From Roseinatronobacter bogoriensis DSM 18756 (GTDB lineage Bacteria > Pseudomonadota > Alphaproteobacteria > Rhodobacterales > Rhodobacteraceae): DNA of 64,000 nucleotides. The position numbers were made by a program, and so were the translations under genes. This document shows positions 42,549 to 52,167 of the stretch, one piece after another. The stretch's first letter is position 1; each line of letters starts with the position of its first letter. The notes beneath the pieces are model-generated. The model did not search any database and was not told where the DNA came from. It saw only the letters and a list, made by a program, of their open reading frames with translations. The stretch is from positions 510,435 through 574,434 of the forward strand of contig NZ_SORN01000001.1 of the NCBI RefSeq assembly GCF_004366635.1, read 5' to 3'.

Positions 42549-45482
42549 ATGTTTCAAGATGACCCCCGCGCCGCGCATCTGTTTGCCTTGCCCTGTGGTG
42601 TCGATTTTCCCCAAGCTCTGGCTGCTGGATTGCACCAGCGCTTGCAACCCTTGCCCCCAGAGGCGCGCGCGCGTGTCACAGTGCTGGTGAATTCGGCGCG
42701 CATGCGGACCCGTCTGCGCGACGCGTTGATGGCACAAGGCCCCGCGCTGTTGCCGCGCATTCGCCTGATCACGGACCCGCTATTGTTTGAAGGGGCAACC
42801 CGCTTGCCCCCGCCGATGCCGCCACTGCGCAGACGCCTAGAATTGGCGCGGCTGATTGACATGCTTTTGCGCAGCGCCCCCGATCTGGCCCCGCGCAGCG
42901 CGATATATGACCTGTCCGATAGTCTGGCGCGCCTGTTTGCCGAAATGCAGGCCGAGGGCGTTCCGCTTTCGGCCTTGCGTGATCTGGATGTCAGCCGCCA
43001 TTCCGGCCATTGGGCGCGCAGCCTTGCCTTTATCAATCTGGCGGAACAGGTGGTGCAGGCTGATGCGCCCGACGCCGAAGGGCGTCTGCGCGCACAGGCA
43101 GAGGCGCTGATTGCGCGCTGGCAAGCTCATCCGCCCGCAGACCCGATCATCATCGCAGGTTCTACCGGGTCGCGTGGCACAACTGCCTTGCTGATGCAGG
43201 CAGTGGCAAGGTTGCCGCAAGGTGCCGTTGTGTTGCCGGGGTTTGATTTCGACATGTCCGCTGACACATGGGCAGAACTTGGCACAGACACTGCCCCCGA
43301 GGATCACCCGCAATATCGCTTTCTGCGCCTGTGCGACGCGCTGGACCTGCCCCCGGATCAGGTGCGCGTGTGGGATCCGACCGCCGCCCCCGCGCCTGCG
43401 CGCAACCGTCTTGTGTCACTCGCCCTTCGCCCTGCACCTGTCACAGACCAGTGGATGCAGGAAGGCCCCCGATTGCAGGGCATCGCCCAAGGCTGTGCAA
43501 ACCTGACCCTGATAGAGGCACCATCCCCCCGGATGGAAGCACAGGCCATTGCCCTGCGCCTGCGCCATGCGGCAGAGGAAGGCCAGCGCGCAGCCCTCAT
43601 CACGCCTGACCGCGACCTGACGCGGCAGGTCGCCGCTGCGCTGGATTACTGGCGCATCACCCCCGATGACAGCGCAGGCCGTCCGCTGGCCATGTCCGCA
43701 CCGGGCCGGTTCTTGCGCCATGTCGCGGCAATCCTGCGCCACAGGCTGGACGGACAGGCGCTGCTGACGCTGCTCAAGCATCCTTTGACCCACAGCGCCG
43801 AGGGGCGCGGCGACCATCTGCTGCATACACGCGATCTGGAATTGCGTATCCGGCGCAGGAATGTCGCCTTCCCGGATGCTGATTTCCTGCGCGGGTTTGG
43901 CGCATCGGCCAAATGCCCTGACTGGGCAGAGTGGCTGATTGCCACCTTGCCGCCCATGCCCGACCCGACCGCCAGACCCTTGGCCGAACATGTCGCCATC
44001 CATCTGGCACTGGCCGAGGCGCTGGCAGGCGGTCCGCAGGGCGGCACGGGGGAATTGTGGGAAGCTGCCGCGGGCATTCAGGCCCAACGCGCGATGGCGG
44101 AACTGATGCGCGAGGCAGGCCATGGCGGAGATATGGACCCCGCCGATTATGACGCCTTCATTACCAGCTATCTGCAAGGGTTCGAGGTGCGCGAGCCTGT
44201 CAGCGCCCATCCCGGCATCATGATCTGGGGCACGTTGGAAGCGCGGGTGCAAGGCGCGGATCTGGTCATTCTGGCGGGCCTGAATGAAGGGGTCTGGCCC
44301 AAAGCGCCTGACCCTGACCCCTGGCTGAACCGCCGGATGCGCGCCGATGCAGGCCTTTTGTTGCCCGAACGCCAGATCGGTCTTGCCGCACATGACTTTC
44401 AGCAAGCCATCGCCGCGCGTGAGGTTGCCCTCAGCCGCGCTGTGCGCAACTCCGAGGCGCAGACCGTGCCTTCGCGCTGGCTGAACCGTCTGACCAACCT
44501 GCTGGACGGGCTGCCGGAAGAGGGGAAAGCCGCGCTGCAACAAATGCGCGCGCGCGGCCAGTCATGGCTGGAGATGGCGCAAGGGTTTGATGCCGATTTC
44601 CGATCCATTCCCGGCAATGATTTGCGCGCCCCGCGCCCTGCACCCGCGCCCCCCATCAGCGCGCGACCACGGCAACTGCCGGTCACGGCCATCAATCGGC
44701 TAATCCGTGATCCCTATGAAACCTATGCCAAATATGTCCTTGGCTTGCGCAAACTCAACCCGCTGCACCCGTCCCCCGATGCGCTGCTGCGTGGCACCGT
44801 GCTGCATAAGGTGCTGGAGGATTTCACCCGCGCCGAACTGGAAGATGACCCGTTTGCGCAACTGATGCGCATGGCTGAAGTGGTTTTGGCGCGCGAAGTC
44901 CCTTGGCCCGCTGCGCGCATTCTGTGGCTGGCGCGCATGTCACGCGCGGCGGATGCGTTTTTGCAGTTCCATCTGTCACAGCCCGGACGCGCCCTGATGC
45001 TGGAAGAGGGTGGCGCGCTGACCTCGCAAGACCCGGCCTTTACCCTGTCGGCCAAGCCCGACCGTATCGACGAATGGCCCGACGGGCGCATCCATATCAT
45101 CGACTACAAGACAGGGCAGGCCCCGACCAGGAAGATGCAGGAACATTTCGACAAACAGCTTTTGCTTCAGGCCATGATGGCCGATGCAGGCGCGTTCGAG
45201 GCGTTGGGCCTGCGCGAGGTGGCGCAGATCACCTATCTGGGGCTTGGGTCCAGCCCCAAACCTGAAATGACACAGATCACGCCCGCGCTGATCGCGCAGA
45301 CGCGCGCGCAGTTCGAAGACCTGATCCGCGCCTATCTGGAACCAGACAAAGGTTTTCCTGCGCGGCGCATGTTGCTGCAGGAACGCGAGGTGTCGGATTA
45401 CGACCATCTGTCGCGCTTTGGTGAATGGGTGATGCAGGACGCGCCTGTTGTTGTGCCTGTGGGGGATGAAGATGCAGTTTGA
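42549..45482 (+). CDS. addB: Double-strand break repair nuclease/helicase subunit AddB
   Basis: This is the 977-residue AddB subunit of the AddAB helicase-nuclease, the alphaproteobacterial counterpart of RecBCD. A degenerate N-terminal helicase-like half includes 'IIAGSTGSRGTTALLMQAV' near residue 200. The C-terminal PD-(D/E)xK nuclease shows 'LRGTVLHKVLEDF' near 760 and 'IHIIDYKTGQAP' near 850, with catalytic Asp and Lys. I see no four-Cys Fe-S pattern near the nuclease, in contrast to firmicute AddB. GGAGA precedes the ATG. The end overlaps addA by 11 bp, so the subunits are co-translated. Confidence 0.94.
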   Translation: MFQDDPRAAHLFALPCGVDFPQALAAGLHQRLQPLPPEARARVTVLVNSARMRTRLRDALMAQGPALLPRIRLITDPLLFEGATRLPPPMPPLRRRLELARLIDMLLRSAPDLAPRSAIYDLSDSLARLFAEMQAEGVPLSALRDLDVSRHSGHWARSLAFINLAEQVVQADAPDAEGRLRAQAEALIARWQAHPPADPIIIAGSTGSRGTTALLMQAVARLPQGAVVLPGFDFDMSADTWAELGTDTAPEDHPQYRFLRLCDALDLPPDQVRVWDPTAAPAPARNRLVSLALRPAPVTDQWMQEGPRLQGIAQGCANLTLIEAPSPRMEAQAIALRLRHAAEEGQRAALITPDRDLTRQVAAALDYWRITPDDSAGRPLAMSAPGRFLRHVAAILRHRLDGQALLTLLKHPLTHSAEGRGDHLLHTRDLELRIRRRNVAFPDADFLRGFGASAKCPDWAEWLIATLPPMPDPTARPLAEHVAIHLALAEALAGGPQGGTGELWEAAAGIQAQRAMAELMREAGHGGDMDPADYDAFITSYLQGFEVREPVSAHPGIMIWGTLEARVQGADLVILAGLNEGVWPKAPDPDPWLNRRMRADAGLLLPERQIGLAAHDFQQAIAAREVALSRAVRNSEAQTVPSRWLNRLTNLLDGLPEEGKAALQQMRARGQSWLEMAQGFDADFRSIPGNDLRAPRPAPAPPISARPRQLPVTAINRLIRDPYETYAKYVLGLRKLNPLHPSPDALLRGTVLHKVLEDFTRAELEDDPFAQLMRMAEVVLAREVPWPAARILWLARMSRAADAFLQFHLSQPGRALMLEEGGALTSQDPAFTLSAKPDRIDEWPDGRIHIIDYKTGQAPTRKMQEHFDKQLLLQAMMADAGAFEALGLREVAQITYLGLGSSPKPEMTQITPALIAQTRAQFEDLIRAYLEPDKGFPARRMLLQEREVSDYDHLSRFGEWVMQDAPVVVPVGDEDAV

Positions 45483-48400
45483 CGAAGCAACCCTTGCGCA
45501 AAACCGCGCGTCCAGCCCGTTGGATTCAACCTGGTTGTCGGCCAATGCCGGGTCGGGCAAGACCAAGGTTCTGACCGACCGCGTGGCGCGTCTTTTGCTG
45601 CGCGGGGTGGAGCCGCAGCGCATTCTGTGCCTGACCTATACCAAGGCCGCCGCTTCCGAGATGCAGAACCGCCTGTTCGGCCTGCTGGGCAAATGGGCCA
45701 TGCTGCCCGAAGCGGATTTGCACGCGGCCTTGGGCCGTATTGACGAAACCGCAGATGGTAATCTGGCCGATGCACGCCGCCTGTTCGCCCGCGCGATCGA
45801 GGCACCGGGCGGGCTGAAAATTCAGACGATCCATTCCTTCTGCGCGGCCCTTTTGCGTCGCTTTCCGCTGGAAGCGGGGCTATCGCCCGCCTTTACCGAA
45901 ATGGACGACCGCTCTGCCCATGCGCTGCGTGCCGAGATCCTGGATCATCTGGCCGAGGGACGAGAGAGGACGGTGCTGGCAGAATTGGCCAGTGTTTTCA
46001 CCGGGGCAGAGCTGGACGATCTGCTGCGCGACATCTGCAATCATGCGCGCAACTTCGAGGGCGATCTGCCCGAAGAGGCGCTGCGCCGCGCCTTCGACCT
46101 GCCGCCCGCCTACAGCGAGGCGCAGCTTCTGGAAGATGTGTTTCTGGGCAGCGAATTTGCATTGTTTGACCAGATGATCCCGTTTCTTGCGGCGGGGTCT
46201 ACGACAGATGTGAAGAATGCCGAAAGATTGCGCCAGATCGCGCAGGGCGCGCCTGATCTGAGCGCGCTTAAGGCCTTGGAAGGGCTGTTTCTGACCGGGG
46301 CTAGTGCCAAAGAGCCGTTCACCGCCAAGCTTGGCAGCTTCCCCACCAAGGCGACGCAAAAGGCCTTGGGTGCGCTGATAGACCCGCTGAACCAGTTGAT
46401 GGCGCGGGTCGAGGAGGGGCGCAGCCGTCGCCTTGGGCTGGTGGCCTTTGGGCGTGCTATGGCGCTGCACCGTTTTGCACGGGTGTTCCTGCCTGCCTAC
46501 ACGCAAGCCAAATCCGCGCGCGCATGGCTGGATTTTGATGATCTGATCGCACGCGCAGGCCAGTTGCTGACCGATCCTTCAGTGGCGCAATGGGTGTTGT
46601 TCAAACTCGATGGCGGGGTTGACCATATTCTTGTGGACGAGGCGCAGGACACCTCGCCCGGTCAATGGCATGTGGTGGAACAACTGGCACAGGAATTCAC
46701 CGCAGGCATCGGCGCGCGCGACGCCAGCCGCACCTTGTTCGTGGTGGGCGACAAGAAACAGTCGATCTATTCCTTTCAGGGTGCTGATCTGGCTGTGTTC
46801 GACCATATGCAAGCCCAATTCCGCGAGCGGCTGGCCCATGTCGATCTGCGCCTGAATGAGGCACTTCTGGCGCATTCCTTCCGCTCCTCTGATGCCGTGT
46901 TGCGCACGGTTGATGCCACGTTCCGCCCGCCGCATGATACCGGGCTTGGTGGTGCGCCACAGCATATTGCCTTCAATGCCGCACTGCCCGGACGGGTGGA
47001 CCTGTGGCCGGTGATCGAGCGGCCCGAAGCCCCCGAAAAGCCGGACTGGTTCGACCCTGTCGATGTGATGCCCGAAGAGCACCATCACCGCAGGCTTGCC
47101 CGCAAGATCGCCGCCGAACTGCGCGCCATGATCGACGCGCGCATTGCGCTGCCCCACAAGAATGGCGCGCGGGCCATAACCGAAGGTGATATTCTGATCC
47201 TTGTGCGCCGCCGCAATGCGCTGTTTCACGAAATCATCGCCGCCTGCAAGGCCGAGGGGCTGGAGATTGCAGGCGCAGACAGGTTGCGTCTGGGCGGCGA
47301 AATGGCCGTGCGCGACCTGACCGCGCTGCTGGCGTTTCTGGCAACCCCCGAAGATGATCTGTCGCTGGCCGCCTGTCTGCGCTCGCCCTTGCTGGGGTGG
47401 TCTGAAGATGCGCTGTTTCGGCTGGCGCATGGGCGCGGAGGGGCGTTTTTATGGACCAGATTGCGCGACAGTGGTGCCGCTGCGACGCTGGATGTGCTTG
47501 ATGACATGCGCCGTCAGACGGACTATTTGCGCCCCTATGACCTGATCGAGCGGATGCTGACCCGCCATGACGGGCGCCGTCGTCTGATTTCGCGCCTGGG
47601 CAATGAGGCCGAGGACGGAATAGACGCGTTTCTGGCACAGGCCCTGGCCTATGAGCGGCTGGAAACCCCCAGCCTGACGGGTTTTCTGGCATGGCTGGAA
47701 CATGGGGATGTGCAGATCAAACGTGAACTCGATGCCGCTGGCGGGCGGTTGCGGGTCATGACCGTGCATGGCGCGAAAGGGCTGGAAGCGCCTGTCGTCA
47801 TTCTGCCCGACACCGCTGACTACAACCCGACAGATCGGCGTCAGTTGTACGAAATTGATGGCGTCCTTGCATGGAGCGGTGTCAGAACGGACGCGCCAGC
47901 GGCCTTGCAAACCGCCATGAGCGCCGCTGCTGATCTTCAGGCACAGGAAGATGCGCGTCTGCTATATGTGGCGATGACGCGGGCTGAAAGCTGGCTGATC
48001 GTGGCCGGGGCGGGCACAGTGAAATCCCCCGATTGCTGGTATAACCGGATCGCTGACGGGGTGGCGCATGCAGGCCCGGTGTCGTGCCGCTTCCCCACGG
48101 GCGAAGGGCTGCGCCACCAGCATCTTGACTGGCCTTCAGGCGCGACGGAAACATCTGGCCCGCCCGCTGCGCACACAGATAACCTGCCCACGCTGCTATG
48201 GGAACGGGCTGCCATGCCTGAGGCAAGCCCGCGCGTGCTGTCGCCTTCGGCGCTGGGCGGGGCCAAGGCCTTGCCGGGCGATATGGGCGAGGCGGGTGAT
48301 GCGGCGCTGGTGCGGGGCACACAATTGCATCTGCTGCTGGAACACCTGCCGCTATGGCCGCGCGCGCAATGGCACGACATTGCAACTGATTTGCTTGCCA

Positions 48401-48825
48401 GCACCGAGGACGGGGCACCTGCGGACCTTGCTGCGCTGGTGGGCGAAGCGATGCAGGTTCTTGATACCCCCGGCAACGCGTCGCTATTCGCCCCCGGCAC
48501 GCTTGCCGAGGTTGAAATCACGGCAGACCTGGCGGGGCGGCCCCTGTTCGGTGTGATTGACCGGCTTGTCGTTGCCGAGGATCATGTTCTGGCTGTTGAC
48601 TACAAATCAAACCGAATGGTGCCGCGCAGCCCGCAAGAGGTGCCAGAGGGGCTGTTGCGACAGATGGGCGCATATCGGCGTGCACTTGCACAAGTTTTTG
48701 AGGGGTGCGAGATCCGCGTGGCCCTTCTATGGACAGCGACCGGCGCTTTGATGGAATTGCCTGCCGCGCTGGTTGATACGGCGCTTGCGCGGGGAGTGCT
48801 TGAATCCGCTGCGCACGAGGCATAG
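45472..48825 (+). CDS. addA: Double-strand break repair helicase AddA
   Basis: This UvrD-type 3'-5' helicase-nuclease of 1117 residues partners AddB in resecting double-strand breaks for recombination. Motif I is 'SANAGSGKTKVLTDR' near residue 20, motif Ia 'LTYTKAAASEM' near 58, motif II 'VDEAQDTSPGQW' near 385, motif III 'VGDKKQSIYSFQGA' near 430, motif V 'VHGAKGLEAPVV' near 765 and motif VI 'LYVAMTRAE' near 830. The C-terminal nuclease has 'VLAVDYKSN' near 1045. ATG 45472 lies six bases after GGGGG; another ATG six bases upstream is possible. Translation overlaps the addB end. Confidence 0.94.
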   Translation: MQFDEATLAQNRASSPLDSTWLSANAGSGKTKVLTDRVARLLLRGVEPQRILCLTYTKAAASEMQNRLFGLLGKWAMLPEADLHAALGRIDETADGNLADARRLFARAIEAPGGLKIQTIHSFCAALLRRFPLEAGLSPAFTEMDDRSAHALRAEILDHLAEGRERTVLAELASVFTGAELDDLLRDICNHARNFEGDLPEEALRRAFDLPPAYSEAQLLEDVFLGSEFALFDQMIPFLAAGSTTDVKNAERLRQIAQGAPDLSALKALEGLFLTGASAKEPFTAKLGSFPTKATQKALGALIDPLNQLMARVEEGRSRRLGLVAFGRAMALHRFARVFLPAYTQAKSARAWLDFDDLIARAGQLLTDPSVAQWVLFKLDGGVDHILVDEAQDTSPGQWHVVEQLAQEFTAGIGARDASRTLFVVGDKKQSIYSFQGADLAVFDHMQAQFRERLAHVDLRLNEALLAHSFRSSDAVLRTVDATFRPPHDTGLGGAPQHIAFNAALPGRVDLWPVIERPEAPEKPDWFDPVDVMPEEHHHRRLARKIAAELRAMIDARIALPHKNGARAITEGDILILVRRRNALFHEIIAACKAEGLEIAGADRLRLGGEMAVRDLTALLAFLATPEDDLSLAACLRSPLLGWSEDALFRLAHGRGGAFLWTRLRDSGAAATLDVLDDMRRQTDYLRPYDLIERMLTRHDGRRRLISRLGNEAEDGIDAFLAQALAYERLETPSLTGFLAWLEHGDVQIKRELDAAGGRLRVMTVHGAKGLEAPVVILPDTADYNPTDRRQLYEIDGVLAWSGVRTDAPAALQTAMSAAADLQAQEDARLLYVAMTRAESWLIVAGAGTVKSPDCWYNRIADGVAHAGPVSCRFPTGEGLRHQHLDWPSGATETSGPPAAHTDNLPTLLWERAAMPEASPRVLSPSALGGAKALPGDMGEAGDAALVRGTQLHLLLEHLPLWPRAQWHDIATDLLASTEDGAPADLAALVGEAMQVLDTPGNASLFAPGTLAEVEITADLAGRPLFGVIDRLVVAEDHVLAVDYKSNRMVPRSPQEVPEGLLRQMGAYRRALAQVFEGCEIRVALLWTATGALMELPAALVDTALARGVLESAAHEA

Positions 48826-48861
48826 TTAGAACGCGAACCATAAACCAGATTGGAGGGGCCA

Positions 48862-49182
48862 ATGCCCACAGTAGCTGTCACCGATTCCACCTTTGATGCC
48901 GAAGTGCGCCAGTCCGACATTCCTGTTGTCGTTGACTTCTGGGCAGAATGGTGCGGCCCCTGCAAGCAGATTGGCCCGGCACTGGAAGAACTGGCCGCCG
49001 AATATGATGGCCGGGTCAAGATCGCCAAGGTCAATGTTGACGAGAACCCCAATACTGCGGCCTCGATGGGTATTCGCGGAATTCCGGCACTGTTTCTGTT
49101 CAAGGACGGGCAGGTTGTGTCCAACAAGACAGGTGCTGCCCCGAAATCGGCGCTGCAAAGCTGGATCGACAGCGCTGTGTAA
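48862..49182 (+). CDS. trxA: Thioredoxin
   Basis: This 106-residue classical thioredoxin reduces protein disulfides in the cytosol. The active site 'WAEWCGPCKQIGPAL' is at residue ~30, and the cis-Pro loop 'GIRGIPALFLFKDG' near 73. The ATG at 48862 follows GGAGGGG, an ideal ribosome-binding site. It follows addA by 36 bp, an order common in Rhodobacterales, so it may be read through from the add operon. Confidence 0.97.
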   Translation: MPTVAVTDSTFDAEVRQSDIPVVVDFWAEWCGPCKQIGPALEELAAEYDGRVKIAKVNVDENPNTAASMGIRGIPALFLFKDGQVVSNKTGAAPKSALQSWIDSAV

Positions 49183-49190
49183 GCTTCAAG

Positions 49191-49212
49191 GGGCGCGGCG
49201 TTAGTCGCGCCC
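49191..49212. other. Hairpin after trxA
   Basis: A perfect 7-bp GC-rich inverted repeat (49191-49197 with 49206-49212), eight-base loop and no T-run, eight bases past the trxA stop. It could mark the 3' end of the add-trxA transcript, but without a U tract that is uncertain. Confidence 0.35.
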
Positions 49213-49286
49213 GGACCACTCGCGGCAGTGCGTGCGGAAAGATGCGCCTCCGGCGGGAGTATTTCCGGCAAGAAAATGAGGGCGCG

Positions 49287-49838
49287 ATGAGCGAGTTTCC
49301 CGGATGGCATGGCACCACCATCGTGGCAGTGCGGCGCGGCGGCGAAGTGGTGGTGGCGGGTGACGGGCAGGTCAGTCTGGGCCAGACCGTGATCAAGGGC
49401 ACTGCGCGCAAGGTGCGCAGGCTATCGCCCGGTGGATATGATGTTGTGGCAGGGTTTGCAGGCTCGACCGCTGATGCCTTTACCTTGCTGGAGCGGTTGG
49501 AGGCGAAGCTGGAAGCGACGCCCGGCCAGTTGGCGCGCGCGAGTGTCGAATTGGCGAAAGACTGGCGCACGGATAAATACCTGCAAAAACTGGAAGCAAT
49601 GCTGATTGTCAGCGATGGACGCGACATGTTCGTGATCACCGGCGCAGGTGATGTGCTGGAGCCGGAACATGATGTCGCCGCCATCGGGTCGGGTGGAAAT
49701 TTCGCGCTGGCGGCTGCGCGCGGGTTGATGGAGGCCGAGTTGAACGCCGAGGATGTCGCGCGGCGCGCGATGGCGATTGCGGCGGATATATGCGTGTACA
49801 CCAACGGAAATTTGACAGTGGAGAAGATCAGCGCATGA
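49287..49838 (+). CDS. hslV: ATP-dependent protease HslV peptidase subunit
   Basis: This 183-residue proteolytic subunit of the HslUV protease is a bacterial relative of proteasome beta. It shows a short propeptide (MSEFPGWHG), then the catalytic Thr in 'TTIVAVRRGGEVVVAGDGQVS', followed by 'GFAGSTADAFTLLERLEAKLE' and 'GSGGNFALAAARGL'. ATG 49287 follows GAGGG and gives the usual propeptide. Its stop overlaps hslU in an ATGA junction. HslUV degrades SulA- and sigma-factor-type substrates in other bacteria. Confidence 0.96.
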   Translation: MSEFPGWHGTTIVAVRRGGEVVVAGDGQVSLGQTVIKGTARKVRRLSPGGYDVVAGFAGSTADAFTLLERLEAKLEATPGQLARASVELAKDWRTDKYLQKLEAMLIVSDGRDMFVITGAGDVLEPEHDVAAIGSGGNFALAAARGLMEAELNAEDVARRAMAIAADICVYTNGNLTVEKISA

Positions 49839-51139
49839 CCGACCTGACCCCGCGAGAGATCGTAAGTGAGCTTGACCGTTTCATCATCGGCCAGAAGGAC
49901 GCCAAGCGCGCGGTGGCGGTGGCCCTGCGCAACCGGTGGCGGCGCAAACAACTGCCCAGCGACCTGCAGGAAGAGGTGTATCCCAAGAACATCCTCATGA
50001 TCGGCCCCACGGGCGTGGGCAAGACCGAGATCAGCCGCCGTCTGGCAAAACTCGCCCGGGCCCCGTTTCTGAAAGTTGAGGCTACGAAATTCACCGAGGT
50101 GGGCTATGTCGGGCGTGATGTGGAGCAGATCATCCGCGACCTGCTCGACAGCGCCATCGTGATGATCCGTGCGCAGATGCGCGAGGATGTGAAAGCCCGC
50201 GCGCAAGCTGCCGCCGAGGAGCGTGTGATTGCCGCCATTGCCGGTGAGGGCGCGCGTGAAGGTACGCGCGAGATGTTCCGCCGCAAGCTGTTGGCAGGTG
50301 AGTTGGATGATACCGAGATCGAGATCGAGATCGCCGATACCTCCAACCCGATGGGGGCGATGTTCGACATTCCCGGCCAGCAGGGCGGGCAGATGATGAA
50401 TCTGGGGGAATTGTTTGGCAAGGCGATGGGTGGGCGCACGGTTCGCAAGAAGATCACAGTTGCCGAGAGCCATGAATTGCTGGTGGCGGAAGAGGCCGAC
50501 AAACTGCTGGATGACGAGGCCGTCAAGGCCGCTGCGCTGGAGGCGGTCGAGCAGAATGGCATCGTATTTCTGGATGAGATCGATAAGGTCTGCGCCCGGT
50601 CAGAGATGCGCGGCGGCGATGTCAGCCGCGAGGGCGTGCAGCGCGATCTGTTGCCGTTGATCGAGGGCACGACCGTGAGCACCAAGCACGGGCCTGTCAA
50701 GACGGATCATATTCTGTTCATCGCCTCTGGCGCGTTCCATATCGCCAAACCTTCGGACCTGTTGCCGGAATTGCAGGGGCGTCTGCCGATACGGGTTGAG
50801 TTGCGCGCCCTGACTGAGGGTGATTTTGTGCGCATCCTGACCGAGACAGATAACGCTCTGACGCGCCAGTATACGGCCCTGATGGGCACAGAAGGGCTGG
50901 AGGTCAGCTTTACCGAAGACGGCATTGCCGCGCTGGCCAAGATTGCTGCCGATGTGAACCAGTCGGTCGAGAATATCGGTGCACGCAGGCTGTATACCGT
51001 GATGGAGCGGGTGTTCGAGGAACTGTCCTTTCAGGCACCTGACCGCAGTGGCGAGCAGGTTATGGTCGATGCGGCCTATGTCGAAAAGAACTTGGGAGAT
51101 CTGTCCCGCTCTGCCGATCTGAGCCGGTACGTATTGTAA
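49835..51139 (+). CDS. hslU: ATP-dependent protease HslU ATPase subunit
   Basis: This 434-residue AAA+ unfoldase forms a hexameric cap on HslV. It shows 'ELDRFIIGQKDAKRAVAVALRNRWRR' at the N-terminus, Walker A 'IGPTGVGKTEISRRLA' near residue 57, the pore motif 'GYVGRDVE' near 90, the intermediate I domain (about 110-230), Walker B 'GIVFLDEIDKV' near 243 and 'VENIGARRLYTVMER' near 385. The C-terminal 'LSRYVL' inserts into HslV. The start overlaps hslV by four bases. A weak hairpin and T-rich stretch lie after the stop. Confidence 0.97.
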   Translation: MTDLTPREIVSELDRFIIGQKDAKRAVAVALRNRWRRKQLPSDLQEEVYPKNILMIGPTGVGKTEISRRLAKLARAPFLKVEATKFTEVGYVGRDVEQIIRDLLDSAIVMIRAQMREDVKARAQAAAEERVIAAIAGEGAREGTREMFRRKLLAGELDDTEIEIEIADTSNPMGAMFDIPGQQGGQMMNLGELFGKAMGGRTVRKKITVAESHELLVAEEADKLLDDEAVKAAALEAVEQNGIVFLDEIDKVCARSEMRGGDVSREGVQRDLLPLIEGTTVSTKHGPVKTDHILFIASGAFHIAKPSDLLPELQGRLPIRVELRALTEGDFVRILTETDNALTRQYTALMGTEGLEVSFTEDGIAALAKIAADVNQSVENIGARRLYTVMERVFEELSFQAPDRSGEQVMVDAAYVEKNLGDLSRSADLSRYVL

Positions 51140-51237
51140 CGAAGTGACAGCACTGGACGCGCGCTGTTCTTTTCTTATATAACTGCTCAGGTATAGCGCG
51201 GCATCGGCCCGCGCCCAAGTATGCGGAAAGGCTGCGC

Positions 51238-51594
51238 ATGAGCATGGAACAGAATGAAGGCGATCTGCTGATCAAGCCCTCCAGCACCGATCACCCGCTT
51301 TACGAGCCGCTGGTCGAGGCCTGCAAGACGGTCTATGACCCTGAGATTCCGGTCAATATCTTCGATCTGGGGCTGATCTACACAATCACCGTGTCGGATG
51401 AGGGCAAGGTCGATGTGATCATGACCCTGACCGCCCCCGGCTGCCCTGTCGCGGGCGAGATGCCGGGCTGGGTGGTAGACGCGATGAGCGCTGTTCCCGG
51501 TGTTCAATCGGTTGAGGTGGAAATGACCTTTGACCCGCAATGGGGCATGGACATGATGTCGGACGATGCGCGGCTGGAACTGGGGTTCATGTAA
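51238..51594 (+). CDS. sufT: MIP18/DUF59 Fe-S assembly protein (SufT-like)
   Basis: This 118-residue DUF59 protein is of the SufT type, which helps iron-sulfur cluster maturation. It shows 'VYDPEIPVNIFDLGLIYTITV' near residue 40 and 'MTLTAPGCPVAGEMPGWVVDAM' with the conserved Cys near 80, ending in 'FDPQWGMDMMSDDARLELGF', typical of SUF-associated members. GGAAAGG precedes the ATG. The stop codon TAA shares its last base with the next gene's ATG. An iscA-type scaffold gene two genes downstream strengthens the Fe-S assignment. Confidence 0.88.
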   Translation: MSMEQNEGDLLIKPSSTDHPLYEPLVEACKTVYDPEIPVNIFDLGLIYTITVSDEGKVDVIMTLTAPGCPVAGEMPGWVVDAMSAVPGVQSVEVEMTFDPQWGMDMMSDDARLELGFM

Positions 51595-52163
51595 TGGACA
51601 GCCGCGTGTCGGAACGCGACAAGATGCTGGCAGGTGCGCCCTATGATCCGGGCGATGCCACGCTGGTTGCGATCCGGCGCAAGGCGCAGGGCCTTATGCG
51701 GGCCTATAACCAGACGATAGATGGTGACGCCGCGCGGGCTGCGGTCATGGGCGATCTTCTTGGCAGTTGGAATGGGGCGGTTATTCGTGCGCCGTTTCAT
51801 GTGGATTATGGCGCGCATATCCATTTTGAACCGGGGTGCTTCGTCAATTTCAACTGCGTCATCCTCGATGTGTGTGAGGTACGGATTGGCGCGCGCACGC
51901 AGATCGGGCCAAATGTACAAATTCTGACAGCCGACCACCCGCGCGACCCGGAGCTTCGCGCTCGGGCTCAGGAATGGGGCCGCCCGATCAGCATCGGAGC
52001 CGATGTCTGGATCGGGGGCGGTGCGATTATTTTGCCCGGTGTGACGATCAGTGACGGCGCCATCATTGGCGCGGGCGCAGTGGTCACGCGCGATGTGCCT
52101 GCGGGTGCAACAGTGGTGGGCAACCCTGCCCGCATACTGCCAAAGACTGACGGACAAGGATAA
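51594..52163 (+). CDS. Sugar O-acetyltransferase (maltose/galactoside acetyltransferase family)
   Basis: This 189-residue left-handed beta-helix acetyltransferase is of the LacA/Maa type. The N-terminal ~50-residue helical extension begins 'RDKMLAGAPYDPGDATLV', matching the mac domain. Hexapeptide repeats run from ~65 to 175, with the active-site His in 'LTADHPRDPELRA' near 115 and 'GADVWIGGGAIILPGVTI' and 'PAGATVVGNPARIL' at the acetyl-CoA site. The start overlaps the DUF59 stop by one base, and AAGGA lies ahead of the next gene, so it is embedded between two Fe-S genes. Substrate unknown; a role in polysaccharide acetylation is possible but not shown. Confidence 0.87.
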   Translation: MDSRVSERDKMLAGAPYDPGDATLVAIRRKAQGLMRAYNQTIDGDAARAAVMGDLLGSWNGAVIRAPFHVDYGAHIHFEPGCFVNFNCVILDVCEVRIGARTQIGPNVQILTADHPRDPELRARAQEWGRPISIGADVWIGGGAIILPGVTISDGAIIGAGAVVTRDVPAGATVVGNPARILPKTDGQG

Positions 52164-52167
52164 GACT

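Noticed and set aside
43416..44543. 375-codon open frame antisense to addB
   Set aside because: No start signal or homology, and AddB is intact on the other strand.
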